Of a stretch of DNA of 64,000 bases, positions 52,801 through 60,923 are shown in pieces. Every line of letters starts with the position of its first letter. Positions within the stretch are counted from its first letter, which is position 1. The notes under the pieces were generated by a model. It saw only the letters and a program-made list of their open reading frames with translations. It was not told the origin of the DNA and did not search any database. The stretch is taken from positions 8,999,540-9,063,539 of the forward strand of contig CM065170.1 of assembly GCA_033026295.1 (NCBI GenBank). Direction: 5' to 3'. This DNA is from Channa striata (Eukaryota > Chordata > Actinopteri > Anabantiformes > Channidae). Both the position numbers and the translations under genes were made by a program.

Positions 52801-55339
52801 AGAAGATACTAGACGTCATATGAAAAATAAACTGATTAAAAACAAGGTAGGTAAGAAAAGGAGAGGTGAGCTGCATTTGTATCTTTGCACCTTGTATCAA
52901 ATTGCCGCTATCAGTGCCGCTGACTGAGCAAAGAAAGAAAGATGGAAATGACAGAGGAAGGTGAAAAAAGTAGGAAGAGAAAAGGTGTGAAAGTAGAGTA
53001 GTAGATTAGCAGCAGAGTCCTTCTAGGTCCAGTGATTGTAATGTAAATCATTCACTGTCAGCTGAAGTACCCGAGCTATTCCCCGGAGTCAGTTTACAGC
53101 TGAGTAAAGAGATACACGGCTTACAGAGTGTTTCCCAGTTTACATTTAGTCATTTAGCAGACGCTTTTATCCAAAGCGACTTACAAAGTAATGTGGTACT
53201 CAGTTTCAGTTACATAATGTTGAAAAGACAACTCAAACAGAACCTGACGAGACACTAAATCAATTAAGAAATCGGGATTGGTCCTGTGTCAGTAGATTAT
53301 AGTTACGTACAGATTTAATGAAATAATAGTTTGTTTTAGGGACTTATGTCAATTACCTTGACCCTTAACACAACCACCATGGCCACATGCTGCTCAGACG
53401 AAACAGCAACAACAAACAGCCAGAGGAAGTGTAAATCATGTGCTGACTTGCTAAACAATGAAGAAGTAGGGGTACTGGAATTTGCCTAGCTGGAGGACGC
53501 CATCTTGGCTGAGGCTGAATAGGGGAAAGGTAAAATTAATTGACATCTTCCAGCTTCTGATTGACTGATAATCAAACCTGATGCATGTAATCATCAGCGG
53601 GTAGGGCAGGCATGGTTGGAAAATAAACCGGACAGTGGCACTCAAGGTTGCCTACTCCTAGACAAATGTTTAGGCGCTAAGAGAGATTAACCAAGTATTT
53701 ATATTATTTTCACTCACTTCATCTTCTGTGCAGTCTTTTGCCAGACAAATCTGAATGATGTTCAACTCAATCTGTGGATACAGACAAAAGAAGGCTGAAC
53801 TATCTGAAACGTGTAGCTTTCATAACAAATCAAAATGAAAAACATCAAGAGGAAACTACCTTTCCTGCCATTTCCTTATTGATCCCCAAAATGCTGTCAT
53901 CTTCACCTGCCTTTGATATAAAAATAGCACAATGAGACAAACAGAATAAAAGTACAGTTATGTTCAATTTCTTTAAAAAGAGGTGATGTGCGCAAAACTG
54001 TTTTTTGTCACTACTACCACAACACAGCTCTGCCGGAGCAAAGTGGCTTTTGACTTTTTGCTTGTCAATATTTCAAAAACCTTGACAGACAATGTAATTA
54101 TAATCTTTTACTTAAATATATGAAAAACAAATGCTACAAGGATCTGATTCTTACAATACCTGTATGATTGCTAACAAAGGTTGGACTGCTGAACTTCTTC
54201 TCTGAAGAGCAGTCATTGCCTCCTTGGTGCTCTGAACTACTTCTCTATGAGTAAAAATAAATGGGTTAATAACATGTAATCATCCATTACACACGTGTTG
54301 AGTAAATTCAAGATATGTGATATAATGTATGTATATATAATATTTATCTTAATATCTCTCATTTGACTTTAAATAAGTGAATATTGAAATGATAGAGTTG
54401 CACCCTGTGTAACGCATGTAAATAATTAGTACTACAAAGAAACAACATAAAACTGGATTACCCACAGTAAGCAGAAGCTCACTAAATTAATGGCCTGGTA
54501 ATTATTTTACTTTAAAGCATAAAACTAATTTAAAATTTTACTGTTGCACGCGATGGTCACCCTACATGAGTGTGCGGCAGGCGACCTTCGCATTAACACA
54601 CTGACCTATATATTGTGCAAAATGTAAACAATAACTACATCAGGTCCGTTGCTGACTAATGGCAATATCCCATAAATGGCTGAGCGCGCTTTATTGCACA
54701 CAATGCTCTATAAAAACAGAAAACAAACAGTAAACCAACATCGAGCAGCTCAGTAACAAACTACGACGCAAAAAGCAGGAAGTCGTGCCCGGTAACGTTG
54801 GATACACGGATGGGCGCCATGTGACGCTCGATTACGTGCATTTCCCAATCGCTTTCAGATCTAGGTCCTATCACTCGTGCCCATTGTTGCATCGCGCGTT
54901 TGGCAACAGCGGAGACGAGTTACATCAGCTGCAGCCACTGTGACGGAACCGGGTACACGTGCGGAACTGGCAGCTGGCCAACGAACCGGAAATGCCGAAC
55001 AGCGTTTTTTCACTTTAGCGTTTTTCACTTTAGCGTCTACTTTTATCAAATGAAATCATTCCCCAGACGTAGTTCGTGAGCCGACACGTCTCACCTCAAA
55101 GAACCGTGGCACACGAACCGGTCTTCCTTTGGAGCCTGTTTCCCCCCCTTCGCCGAGGACTCGGGGTCCGCTGCGCCGCTGGTGGTCGTGGCGCTCGCCG
55201 TCCGCAGGATCAACCGGCTGTTCGCGGGACCAGCCGGTACCGTGAGGCATCCTCGCGACAAGCCACCGACTCGGACTCCCGGACGGCCTGGATGTGTCGG
55301 TAACCTCCGGCAGGCACTGCGAAGAACAGACAGTCTCAT
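25776..55339 (-). CDS. mthfd1l: Monofunctional C1-tetrahydrofolate synthase, mitochondrial (10-formyl-THF synthetase), complete
   Basis: The enzyme interconverts formate plus THF plus ATP and 10-formyl-THF in mitochondria, releasing formate for cytosolic one-carbon metabolism. Coding exons, all complement, in 5' to 3' order: 55095-55339, 54160-54244, 53860-53910, 53718-53771, 52571-52695, 52058-52158, 50815-50951, 50589-50700, 50306-50373, 50105-50202, 49723-49896, 49340-49476, 48656-48702, 48106-48213, 47610-47684, 46476-46578, 45476-45552, 43994-44134, 43290-43358, 40235-40346, 34538-34677, 33777-33818, 31170-31273, 30816-30993, 30372-30479, 30085-30237, 25776-25865. All use GT-AG sites and the phases agree, giving 977 residues, matching the family. 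Order: Arg-rich presequence (about 1-55), inactive dehydrogenase/cyclohydrolase-like domain (about 80-355), synthetase domain (about 359-977) with GEGKST (about 424-429), GVKGGAAGGGY and VATVRALKMHGG, ending GLF. No frameshift or internal stop. Confidence 0.97.
25866..30084 (-). other. mthfd1l: mthfd1l intron 26 (4.2 kb)
   Basis: Non-coding. It contains the MITE-like element at 29.6-29.9 kb. No other gene or RNA is visible. Confidence 0.75.
29626..29908. mobile_element. MITE with terminal inverted repeats and TTA flanks
   Basis: The left end (29627-29644, gctgctttcagacatgca) and the right end (29890-29907, tgcatgtctgaaacaggc) are inverted copies with three or four mismatches. TTA occurs immediately outside both ends (29623-29625 and 29909-29911), which fits the three-base target duplication of PIF/Harbinger elements. 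About 283 nt, with no coding capacity, inside mthfd1l intron 26. Confidence 0.65.
31274..33776 (-). other. mthfd1l: mthfd1l intron 22 (2.5 kb)
   Basis: AT-rich intron with a TG-rich microsatellite near 32.7 kb. No other feature recognised. Confidence 0.75.
32713..32767. repeat. Imperfect TG microsatellite with a repeated ggatgtctgtgtgt unit
   Basis: TG units are interrupted by two copies of ggatgtctgtgtgt flanking a pure TG core. Confidence 0.8.
37153..37172. repeat. TG dinucleotide microsatellite
   Basis: Ten TG units in mthfd1l intron 20. Confidence 0.9.
39664..39697. repeat. CA dinucleotide microsatellite
   Basis: CA units with one CG interruption in mthfd1l intron 20. Confidence 0.9.
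40347..43289 (-). other. mthfd1l: mthfd1l intron 19 (2.9 kb)
   Basis: Non-coding, with a CA-rich stretch near 42218-42255. No other feature recognised. Confidence 0.7.
44775..44804. repeat. TG dinucleotide microsatellite
   Basis: TG units with two GAG interruptions in mthfd1l intron 17. Confidence 0.9.
45207..45385. mobile_element. Dispersed teleost repeat, copy 1
   Basis: It starts with a word (ttagtcatatagcagacgct) nearly identical to the start of the repeat at 53.15 kb. It continues with a block (cttgcctgaggacatagaca ... gggatcaaaccactgac) typical of a very abundant fish repeat whose tail reads like a degenerate tRNA-type B box. The class is not certain to me. Confidence 0.55.
47061..47380. 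mobile_element. MITE with about 28-bp terminal inverted repeats
   Basis: The left end (47061 on, ataggtacacctgtaca) and the right end (47347-47380, reverse complement ttaggtacaccagtaca) match at most positions over about 28 bp, including flanking ggccactt / gaccactt. The roughly 320-nt body has no coding frame. It lies in mthfd1l intron 15, close to exon 15. Confidence 0.75.
47525..47547. repeat. T23 homopolymer
   Basis: A run of 23 T (poly-A on the gene's sense strand) 63 nt into mthfd1l intron 15. It is not the polypyrimidine tract of an exon because it is A-rich in the sense direction. Confidence 0.95.
48905..49165 (+). mobile_element. tRNA-derived SINE remnant
   Basis: The left part has tRNA promoter-like words: an A-box-like segment (gagtggttaccactgtcaca) and a B-box-like segment (ggttcgaaacc, about 48963-48973). 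The body (agtttgcatgttctcccgca) and an atggatgg tail are typical of a SINE type abundant in fish genomes. It is diverged, lies in mthfd1l intron 12, and has no coding frame. Confidence 0.7.
50105..54244 (-). CDS. mthfd1l: mthfd1l exons 2-10: degenerate dehydrogenase/cyclohydrolase-like domain
   Basis: The nine exons encode residues about 82-358, with a Rossmann-like segment (GKTVLLVGGEGPLALALQ). Compared from memory with the active trifunctional MTHFD1, key residues are changed. The Tyr-xxx-Lys motif is replaced by GINKE-type sequence after GEDDSIL, VHGFLVQLP is VHGVYLHLP (Gln to His), and KDVDG is KDIEG (Asp to Glu). This agrees with the known loss of dehydrogenase and cyclohydrolase activity in MTHFD1L. 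The intervening introns are unannotated except for the repeats listed separately. Confidence 0.85.
51285..51555. mobile_element. Dispersed teleost repeat (unclassified)
   Basis: Successive words (cagcgctttactacc, cattcacccattcacaccca, cacactcatacactgat, acttcgacatgtgactgg, ggatcaaaccaacaac) follow the order of an abundant fish repeat. It lies in mthfd1l intron 6. Class and exact ends are not certain. Confidence 0.55.
53149..53225. mobile_element. Dispersed teleost repeat, copy 2 (5' fragment)
   Basis: The word ttagtcatttagcagacgct plus the following atccaaagcgacttacaa is the better-preserved version of the start seen at 45.2 kb. The rest of the element is lost or too diverged to follow. Confidence 0.55.
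54991..55035. repeat. Small tandem duplication in mthfd1l intron 1
   Basis: The word gcgttttttcactttag is followed at once by gcgtttttcactttag, two near-identical 16-17-mers head to tail about 60 nt inside intron 1. Confidence 0.75.
55095..55339 (-). CDS. mthfd1l: mthfd1l exon 1: mitochondrial presequence
   Basis: The start MRLSVLRSACRRL is in a good context (GCCATGA). The first 57 residues carry many arginines and no Asp or Glu, as expected for a mitochondrial import signal. The exon ends TTG AG/gtgaga in phase 2 and is completed to Arg by the first base of exon 2, giving the family's R-E-V-(V/I)-Q join. Longer overlapping frames exist in this GC-rich exon but do not splice in phase. Confidence 0.85.
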
Positions 55340-55560
55340 GGCTGGTTGTTGTCAGTGGGCTGTTTGTAGGTCGGTTCCGTCCGGTCTGTTTCTCTGTGGA
55401 GACGAGCCACGAACTGAATCTCCGCCAGAAGCGAAAAGAAAGTTGAGGAGGCAACAGGGTCCGGGTGAAGCTGCGCTGTGTTCACAGGCAGTGGGACATT
55501 TGGCGACTGACAGGCTGGCGAACACGGGCTGCCCAAAACAATGACGCATTCAAAAGCGAT
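55340..55560 (-). promoter_or_regulatory. mthfd1l: mthfd1l promoter / 5' UTR region
   Basis: GC- and CpG-rich sequence immediately upstream of the mthfd1l start codon, falling back to AT-rich DNA at about 55560. No TATA box is evident. The transcription start cannot be fixed from sequence. Confidence 0.5.
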
Positions 55561-56400
55561 AAAAGTGATGTATATTGATTTGATGCAAAACACGTGCATA
55601 TCAGTTTGCAATTGCAGTTTGCACTACTACTTTAAATAAAATTATATTGCATTTACAATGACCTTTCATGTCGTAATTCTGTATTTTCAAATGCTCATTT
55701 CTTAAGAACCTTTTACAAAGCATCATCGTTAGAGAGCTAGTAGCACAATGGGAAAAAATCAAATCTATTCCATTAATACAAAAAAGTTTTGAAAACGAAA
55801 AAATAAAAAACTAAATGATAGAAAAAGACATTGAACGACTCTGTGTGCATTCTCAGTTAAGACGGGATCATCAACAAAGAGACGTTTTACAAAAATCTAT
55901 AAAATAAACAGACAGGGGCATTTCTTTCTTTCAAACATCAAAGTAAACAAAATATGACAACCTAATGTATTTTGAAGATGAACATTTCTAGATACTTTTC
56001 GTAGAAATATTCTCATTTGTTGGTTAGTTGTTTGAAATGTTTCCCACATAGAAACCAACTAATTTATTAGTTTTATGGTAAATGGATTAAAACTGATGAT
56101 CAACTCTGATTAACTAGTAGAAAGTTTTTAAATATGAAGTTATACAGCTAATGGTTGTCAAAATTTTATTTCAGACATATATCCTTTTAACTGTAGAATT
56201 TGCTTATTAGATGTCAAATTTACCTTGGTATGGCCTAGTTATTGTCTAAGTATGAGTGTGTCTGTTCCAAACATCAAAAAAGTTTGTTCAAAGTCCAGTC
56301 TATTCTTTTTACTACTAAAATTGATTCACTGACTGACGGATTATTAACGTATACATCCATTTTTTTTAGACTGTATAATAACCAGGCATACGAATAAACA
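55561..56400. other. AT-rich spacer between divergent mthfd1l and stx11
   Basis: No gene, RNA or clear repeat seen. It separates two head-to-head promoters. Confidence 0.6.
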
Positions 56401-56426
56401 TCACACGCGCAGGCTATTTTTAGATC

Positions 56427-56970
56427 ATATAAAATAGCCTCAAACATTCGTTGCCTTGTATTAACACATGTGCCAGTTTTAAAAGCCGGCGCAAGCCTAC
56501 GTGGAGCTCACTGTCTCTGCGTTCGTGTGACGTCATTGGGGCGTGACTTCACCTCGCCGTGGACCTGGTCTTTACGTCACGGTCTCCACGTTCAGATCTG
56601 TGCAATCACTCCAATTAAATCCTTATAAACCCGAGCCCAGTCAGGAGTGTAATGCTGAATCGTATGTTACATCTGCAGTGATCCCTCACGAAATCACCTG
56701 TCCTGAACGTCTCTGTACATTTACTCATAATCCTGGTGTTGGGCCTAGACGACGCGTACGCGTGTAAAATGCCACTGACAGGCTTTGAATACACCCCAGT
56801 TCACACCCCGGCCTTAGTGCCAGGCCAAACCGATCGGGCTTCATTCCTGATCATCACATCATCCCGTTCGCATGGCGTGGCCTGATTCCTCCCCCCTGAC
56901 GAACAACAGGCAGCTGCATTACGCCTGTGCGGCCTTTGGCTTGTGCTCACAGCCCGGATCAGTCGACTTC
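56427..56970 (+). promoter_or_regulatory. stx11: Candidate promoter of the first stx11 gene, with CRE-like sites
   Basis: Visible elements are a TATA-like word (atataaaa, 56427-56434), a perfect CRE palindrome TGACGTCA (56528-56535) overlapping an inverted CCAAT box (ATTGG, 56535-56539), and a second CRE-like TTACGTCA (56572-56579). CpG content is raised to about 57.0 kb. The link to stx11 rests on position and on the splice donor at 57048. Confidence 0.5.
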
Positions 56971-57047
56971 AGGATGGTGCAGTCCCACGGCAGCGACTTT
57001 ACAGTGAAGCCTGAGGTTTGACATCTGCGGACAGCAGAACAACACAG
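56950..57047 (+). other. stx11: Candidate non-coding 5' exon of stx11 copy 1, with a short upstream ORF
   Basis: A good donor (AACACAG/gtatga) ends this exon at 57047, and an acceptor (ttgttctgtcag) opens the coding exon at 57989. The 5' end is not defined. An ATG at 56974 opens a 15-codon upstream ORF that stops at 57019-57021, before the splice site. Confidence 0.5.
56974..57021 (+). promoter_or_regulatory. Short upstream ORF in the candidate stx11 leader
   Basis: A 15-codon frame (MVQSHGSDFTVKPEV), wholly inside the inferred leader exon and with a G at +4. If transcribed it could lower translation of the main frame. It may be chance. Confidence 0.3.
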
Positions 57048-57988
57048 GTATGAATTTCAATAAAGAATATTGTAGGAACTTATTAGCTAGTGTTTATTCT
57101 GGGTCTATGAAAACCGTGTGTGAAATGTGACGTGATGGATATTCAGTAGGGCAGACAAAGGGTACCACTGTGTAAACAAAGAGAGTATATTTCTTTTATG
57201 ATAAAGAATACATTTATGAATTCTTCTATAAAAATTACCTAGGCCTTAAGGTATCCTGAACACACCTGGAGTCACCTGTTAGCCATGAGACAATAGTTGC
57301 AGGCAATTTAAATAAATCCTACTAAAGAAGTGTTTTTCAGGTGTTTTATGGTCTGTAAGTCAATGATTTCCAATCCAACAAGAGCTACTGAGTAATTTGT
57401 TGTTGATGAAAGTAAATCTTTATGTTTTATCCAAAGGATTTCAACTTAGTAAGGATATCTGGGTATAATACGCTTTTATTTCTAGCTGAATGTAGGGAAC
57501 TAAACGACAGTATCATACAGGAGTTGCTAAAGTTTGGGACACTGTGGTCTTAAAATGCACTTGACACTTAAAATGCAATGATGTCACTAGCTTCTTTATT
57601 TCGTTCTGGACATATTATGATTCTTCCTGAAACTCCAAGAAACTGGATCGAAATCTGGGCATTCAATGCTTTAGGTAAATTAAAAGTCAAAATAATCTGC
57701 AGAGAAAGGTCAGGTTAAAAGGCAGAAGAACTAGTTTGGTGACAGGCAGCTCCTTTGACTATTCTTTAGAGAACCTGTTAGGCCTGTGATTGGTACTAGG
57801 TGTATTCATCTCAAGGAAGGAGGAAAACACTTTTAAACACGTTCTGGGTGAGTATAAAATTGCAACTTAGTTTTAGGTTTGGAGCTTACATTTTATTTTG
57901 TCATCCTCTCTGTGGTGGAGAAAGAAGGTGTTCAAATCTAAAATGTCCTCTGTACCTCAAGATTTGTTGTTGATCTTTGTTCTGTCAG
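57048..57988 (+). other. stx11: stx11 copy 1 leader intron
   Basis: GT-AG intron inferred between the leader exon and the coding exon; AT-rich and otherwise featureless. Confidence 0.5.
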
Positions 57989-58098
57989 GTCATCCAGATT
58001 GACTGAGTCATCTCCACCAATGTGCGTTAGAGAGAAAATAAGCAGAGAGAGAAAATCATCTTGACATCTGTAAAATTCACAAGATCTCCAGCCCAACC

Positions 58099-58992
58099 AT
58101 GAGGGACCGACTGAGCAACCTGCAGGAGCTGTCCAACGGCCATGTGGAGCAGATGGAGTATGCAGAGTCCACTGCTTCTGGCTCCTTCAGCAATGTGGAC
58201 CTGGAGGAGTTGCCTCATGAGGCCGTAGTGTTTGATAACAGCCCGGATTTGGAGGAGGTCTTTTCTCAGTCACAAGATATCCACAGAGAGATCCAACTCA
58301 TCCGCGTGGAGGTTAAAAGACTCCGTGAGCAGAATTCCCGCATTCTTCAGGGAACCACCAACATGAGCACCATTAAAAGGGACTCCAATGCCATTGGTGC
58401 TGATATAAAGGCTCGGGCTGAGAATGTGCTTGAACACCTGCGGAGCATGGACAGCACAGCTCACAAGCTGGAAGAAGCACACGGCTCAAATTCTGCCATC
58501 ACACGGATTGCCAGAACCCAGTATGCATGTCTCAGCAATGGTTTCCGCGATGCCATGTTTGACTATAATGAGGCTGAGATGAGCCACCGTGACAACTGTA
58601 AAGCCCAGATCCAAAGGCAGATGGAGATAGTGGGGCGTGAAGTGACAGGAGAGGAGGTGGAGGAGATGATTGAGAAAGGTCAGTGGAACATCTTTAACGA
58701 CAACGTTGTGACTGAAGGTAAAACGGCTCGATCGGCTCTGTCTCAGATTGAGAAACGTCACCAGGAGTTAGTGGACTTGGAGAACCGTATCAAGGGTATC
58801 CATGAGATTTTCCTGGATATTGCCCTGCTGGTGGAGGAGCAGGGCCCCATGTTGGACGCAATTCAAACCAACATCCAGAAAACTGACGAAGGCATAAATG
58901 AAGCAATTGTCAAACTTGGCAGGGCCAAGCGTCATGACAAGAACAACCCCTTTAAAAAGATGTTTTGCAGTTGCTTTCCATGCTACCACTAA
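58099..58992 (+). CDS. stx11: Syntaxin-11-type Q-SNARE, tandem copy 1
   Basis: Syntaxin-11 is a membrane-fusion SNARE of the late secretory/endosomal route; in mammals it is needed for lytic granule release in cytotoxic lymphocytes. This 297-residue, single-exon frame starts MRDRLSNLQE, like mammalian MKDRLAELLD, so this start is chosen. The N-terminal helical (Habc) region covers about 45-160, with a conserved SAITRIARTQY block and an MFDYNEAEMSHRDNCK block. The SNARE motif covers about 215-277 with zero-layer Gln248 in LLVEEQG. There is no transmembrane helix. The tail FKKMFCSCFPCYH has only three cysteines, fewer than the family usually carries for lipid attachment. Its sister gene follows 1.9 kb downstream in the same orientation. 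The coding exon is preceded by an acceptor at 57989. Confidence 0.93.
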   Translation: MRDRLSNLQELSNGHVEQMEYAESTASGSFSNVDLEELPHEAVVFDNSPDLEEVFSQSQDIHREIQLIRVEVKRLREQNSRILQGTTNMSTIKRDSNAIGADIKARAENVLEHLRSMDSTAHKLEEAHGSNSAITRIARTQYACLSNGFRDAMFDYNEAEMSHRDNCKAQIQRQMEIVGREVTGEEVEEMIEKGQWNIFNDNVVTEGKTARSALSQIEKRHQELVDLENRIKGIHEIFLDIALLVEEQGPMLDAIQTNIQKTDEGINEAIVKLGRAKRHDKNNPFKKMFCSCFPCYH

Positions 58993-60433
58993 TAACGCAA
59001 ACACAGAGTACATGTAGAATAAAGGTTAGAATAGTCAAAGTTATGCATGTCCAAAATGAGAGACAAGAAACCTATTTTTGTATGATTTAATAATAAAAAA
59101 ATTGTATTTAAGTGATCAATTGATTTTTGACAGGTTTGACATGGGTATCTTAAATCAAGTCTGATGTGCAGAAAGGAATTTAGATATATATTAGTTTTCA
59201 TAGCCTGTTGATTGTCCACAATTAGAATGATTTGTGCAGAAAAAGCAGTAACTATGAGAAACATTTTTATACAGCAATAAAAATCTATTTTAAAGGCAAG
59301 ATACATGTTTCTAAACTCTAAAGAAATTATACTGTATGTACAGTTAAAAAGTTCTTGCCTAAAATTCATCACTGGCTGTCAATCCGTTGGTAGAAATATT
59401 TTTTTTGTTGACATAACACTAAAAATAAAGAAATTGTACTGTTATGTTACTCATAATTCAGACCCTAAATGTTTTATTCATCAATATGTATTAAAATGAC
59501 AATAGTTTTTTGTATTAATCATTTCTTTAGAGGACACTAGTAATAGAATGGACAGTATTTAAGTTTGCGTCTAATCTGTTACATTCCACTGCCTATTTAT
59601 GGCCATGTATGACAATATAATCTTTATTCTTCTGTATGTATATTATGTCATTAAAGATACAGCATGAGTCTAGGTTTATTTTTTCAACCTTACATCTACT
59701 TTAGCACATCGAAATACATGATCAATTTTTATACATTGCATGTTCTCTGATTTATCACTCAGATACAAGCCACAGATGTGCCTTGACAACTGCCTTATAA
59801 TATCTACGATTATTCATATAAATAATGATTTGACACTTTGTGCTTCTCTTAGCAGCCACTGGCCTCTTAAGTAACCCTCTTCTTAATGACACCCCTGGTA
59901 CACACACACACACACACACAGGTGTAATGAATCTACAAATAAAGGGCAGCGTCTTCTGCATCTGTCTACTGATCCACTGTCTGACACGCTCCAGGTCTTC
60001 AGACTAACACTTGTTCTGGATGCATACTTTGACAGGAATGCTGTAGATCAAGTGTTTTACTTCCTGAAGTGAACGGAAACTAGTAAAAAGGTAAAAACAA
60101 AAAAGTGTGACTTTGTCAATGAAGGATTGTGTATCCTAGTGGGAAGGTCTGTGTCTGTCACCGGGAAAGGGAGGCAGTTACAGACATGCTGAACACACAG
60201 CTAAAGTTCAGCCTTCATCATATTAGGAAAATGCCATAGAATAGAACATGCTGAAGAAATTTCTTTCTGAAATTGTGGAAGGCAGTCACTAAGGGTAAGC
60301 TGCTTTAATTTGAGAATTAAAATGTATTTGGTTTTACTGAAAAAACATAAAACAGGCATCTGTAAGCAACTGACAAAATATTTGTAGGTAATTAGTGTTA
60401 CACTACAGGGTAGCTATTTTTTTTAATTTGATA
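58993..60433 (+). other. stx11 copy 1 3' UTR and spacer to copy 2
   Basis: Polyadenylation hexamers AATAAA occur at 59018-59023 and 59276-59281, with ATTAAA near 59650. A CA microsatellite lies at 59900-59920. A donor-like site (ctaagg/gtaagc near 60293) could belong to a leader exon of copy 2, which is not proven. No other gene is supported. Confidence 0.5.
59900..59920. repeat. AC dinucleotide microsatellite
   Basis: About ten AC units between the two syntaxin genes. Confidence 0.9.
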
Positions 60434-60586
60434 ATGCCGCAACCTTTAAAATTGTTTGAGGAAATTGATTTTCCGTGTAAAGACTATATGAGGAACAGAA
60501 ATAACTATATAGATAAGTGTGATTTAGAAAGTTTAGTGAGACATGAAATTGACAGATTGAAAGCACAGAAAATGATTAACTTTTGA
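60434..60586 (+). CDS. Unrecognised 50-residue small ORF between the two stx11 copies
   Basis: I do not recognise this protein. The frame starts MPQPLKLFEEIDFPCK with A at -3, is hydrophilic and charged, and its second half (CDLESLVRHEIDRLKAQKM) looks helical. It sits in AT-rich DNA where a frame with this composition is slightly surprising. It has no obvious splice partners and could be an upstream ORF in a leader of copy 2, a decayed exon, or chance. Confidence 0.2.
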   Translation: MPQPLKLFEEIDFPCKDYMRNRNNYIDKCDLESLVRHEIDRLKAQKMINF

Positions 60587-60923
60587 TGAACATACAAGCT
60601 TTTGAAGCGTAGTTTTCAGTAAATTTGTTTTCCTTGTTCCTGCTTCAAACGATAGCATTTCAAGCAAGACTACAGCTGTCGAGAAATAAAACCGGCTGTT
60701 GATGGACTGACTAAGCACTGTGTGTATCAATTGCAGTGTTTCTATAATGCTATCTTAAATATATATTCAATCATTAACATTAATTTCATTTGACACAAAG
60801 TTTAGAGTTCTCTATTTTAAGGATCATTTTATGGTTTATAGTTCTGTAAAACTGTATGTAGCCCATCATGAGTTAAGATGCCCAGTAACCAACATCTTGT
60901 TTAACCCTGGTTTCTCAGTTAGA

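Noticed and set aside
55056..55544. Long frames on both strands across mthfd1l exon 1 and its promoter
   Set aside because: GC-rich shadows. They do not join exon 2 in phase, whereas the Arg-rich presequence frame does.
60831..60923. 31-codon in-frame N-terminal extension of stx11 copy 2
   Set aside because: A strong splice acceptor ends at 60918, and the family N terminus aligns to the Met at 60924, so the extension is intron sequence.
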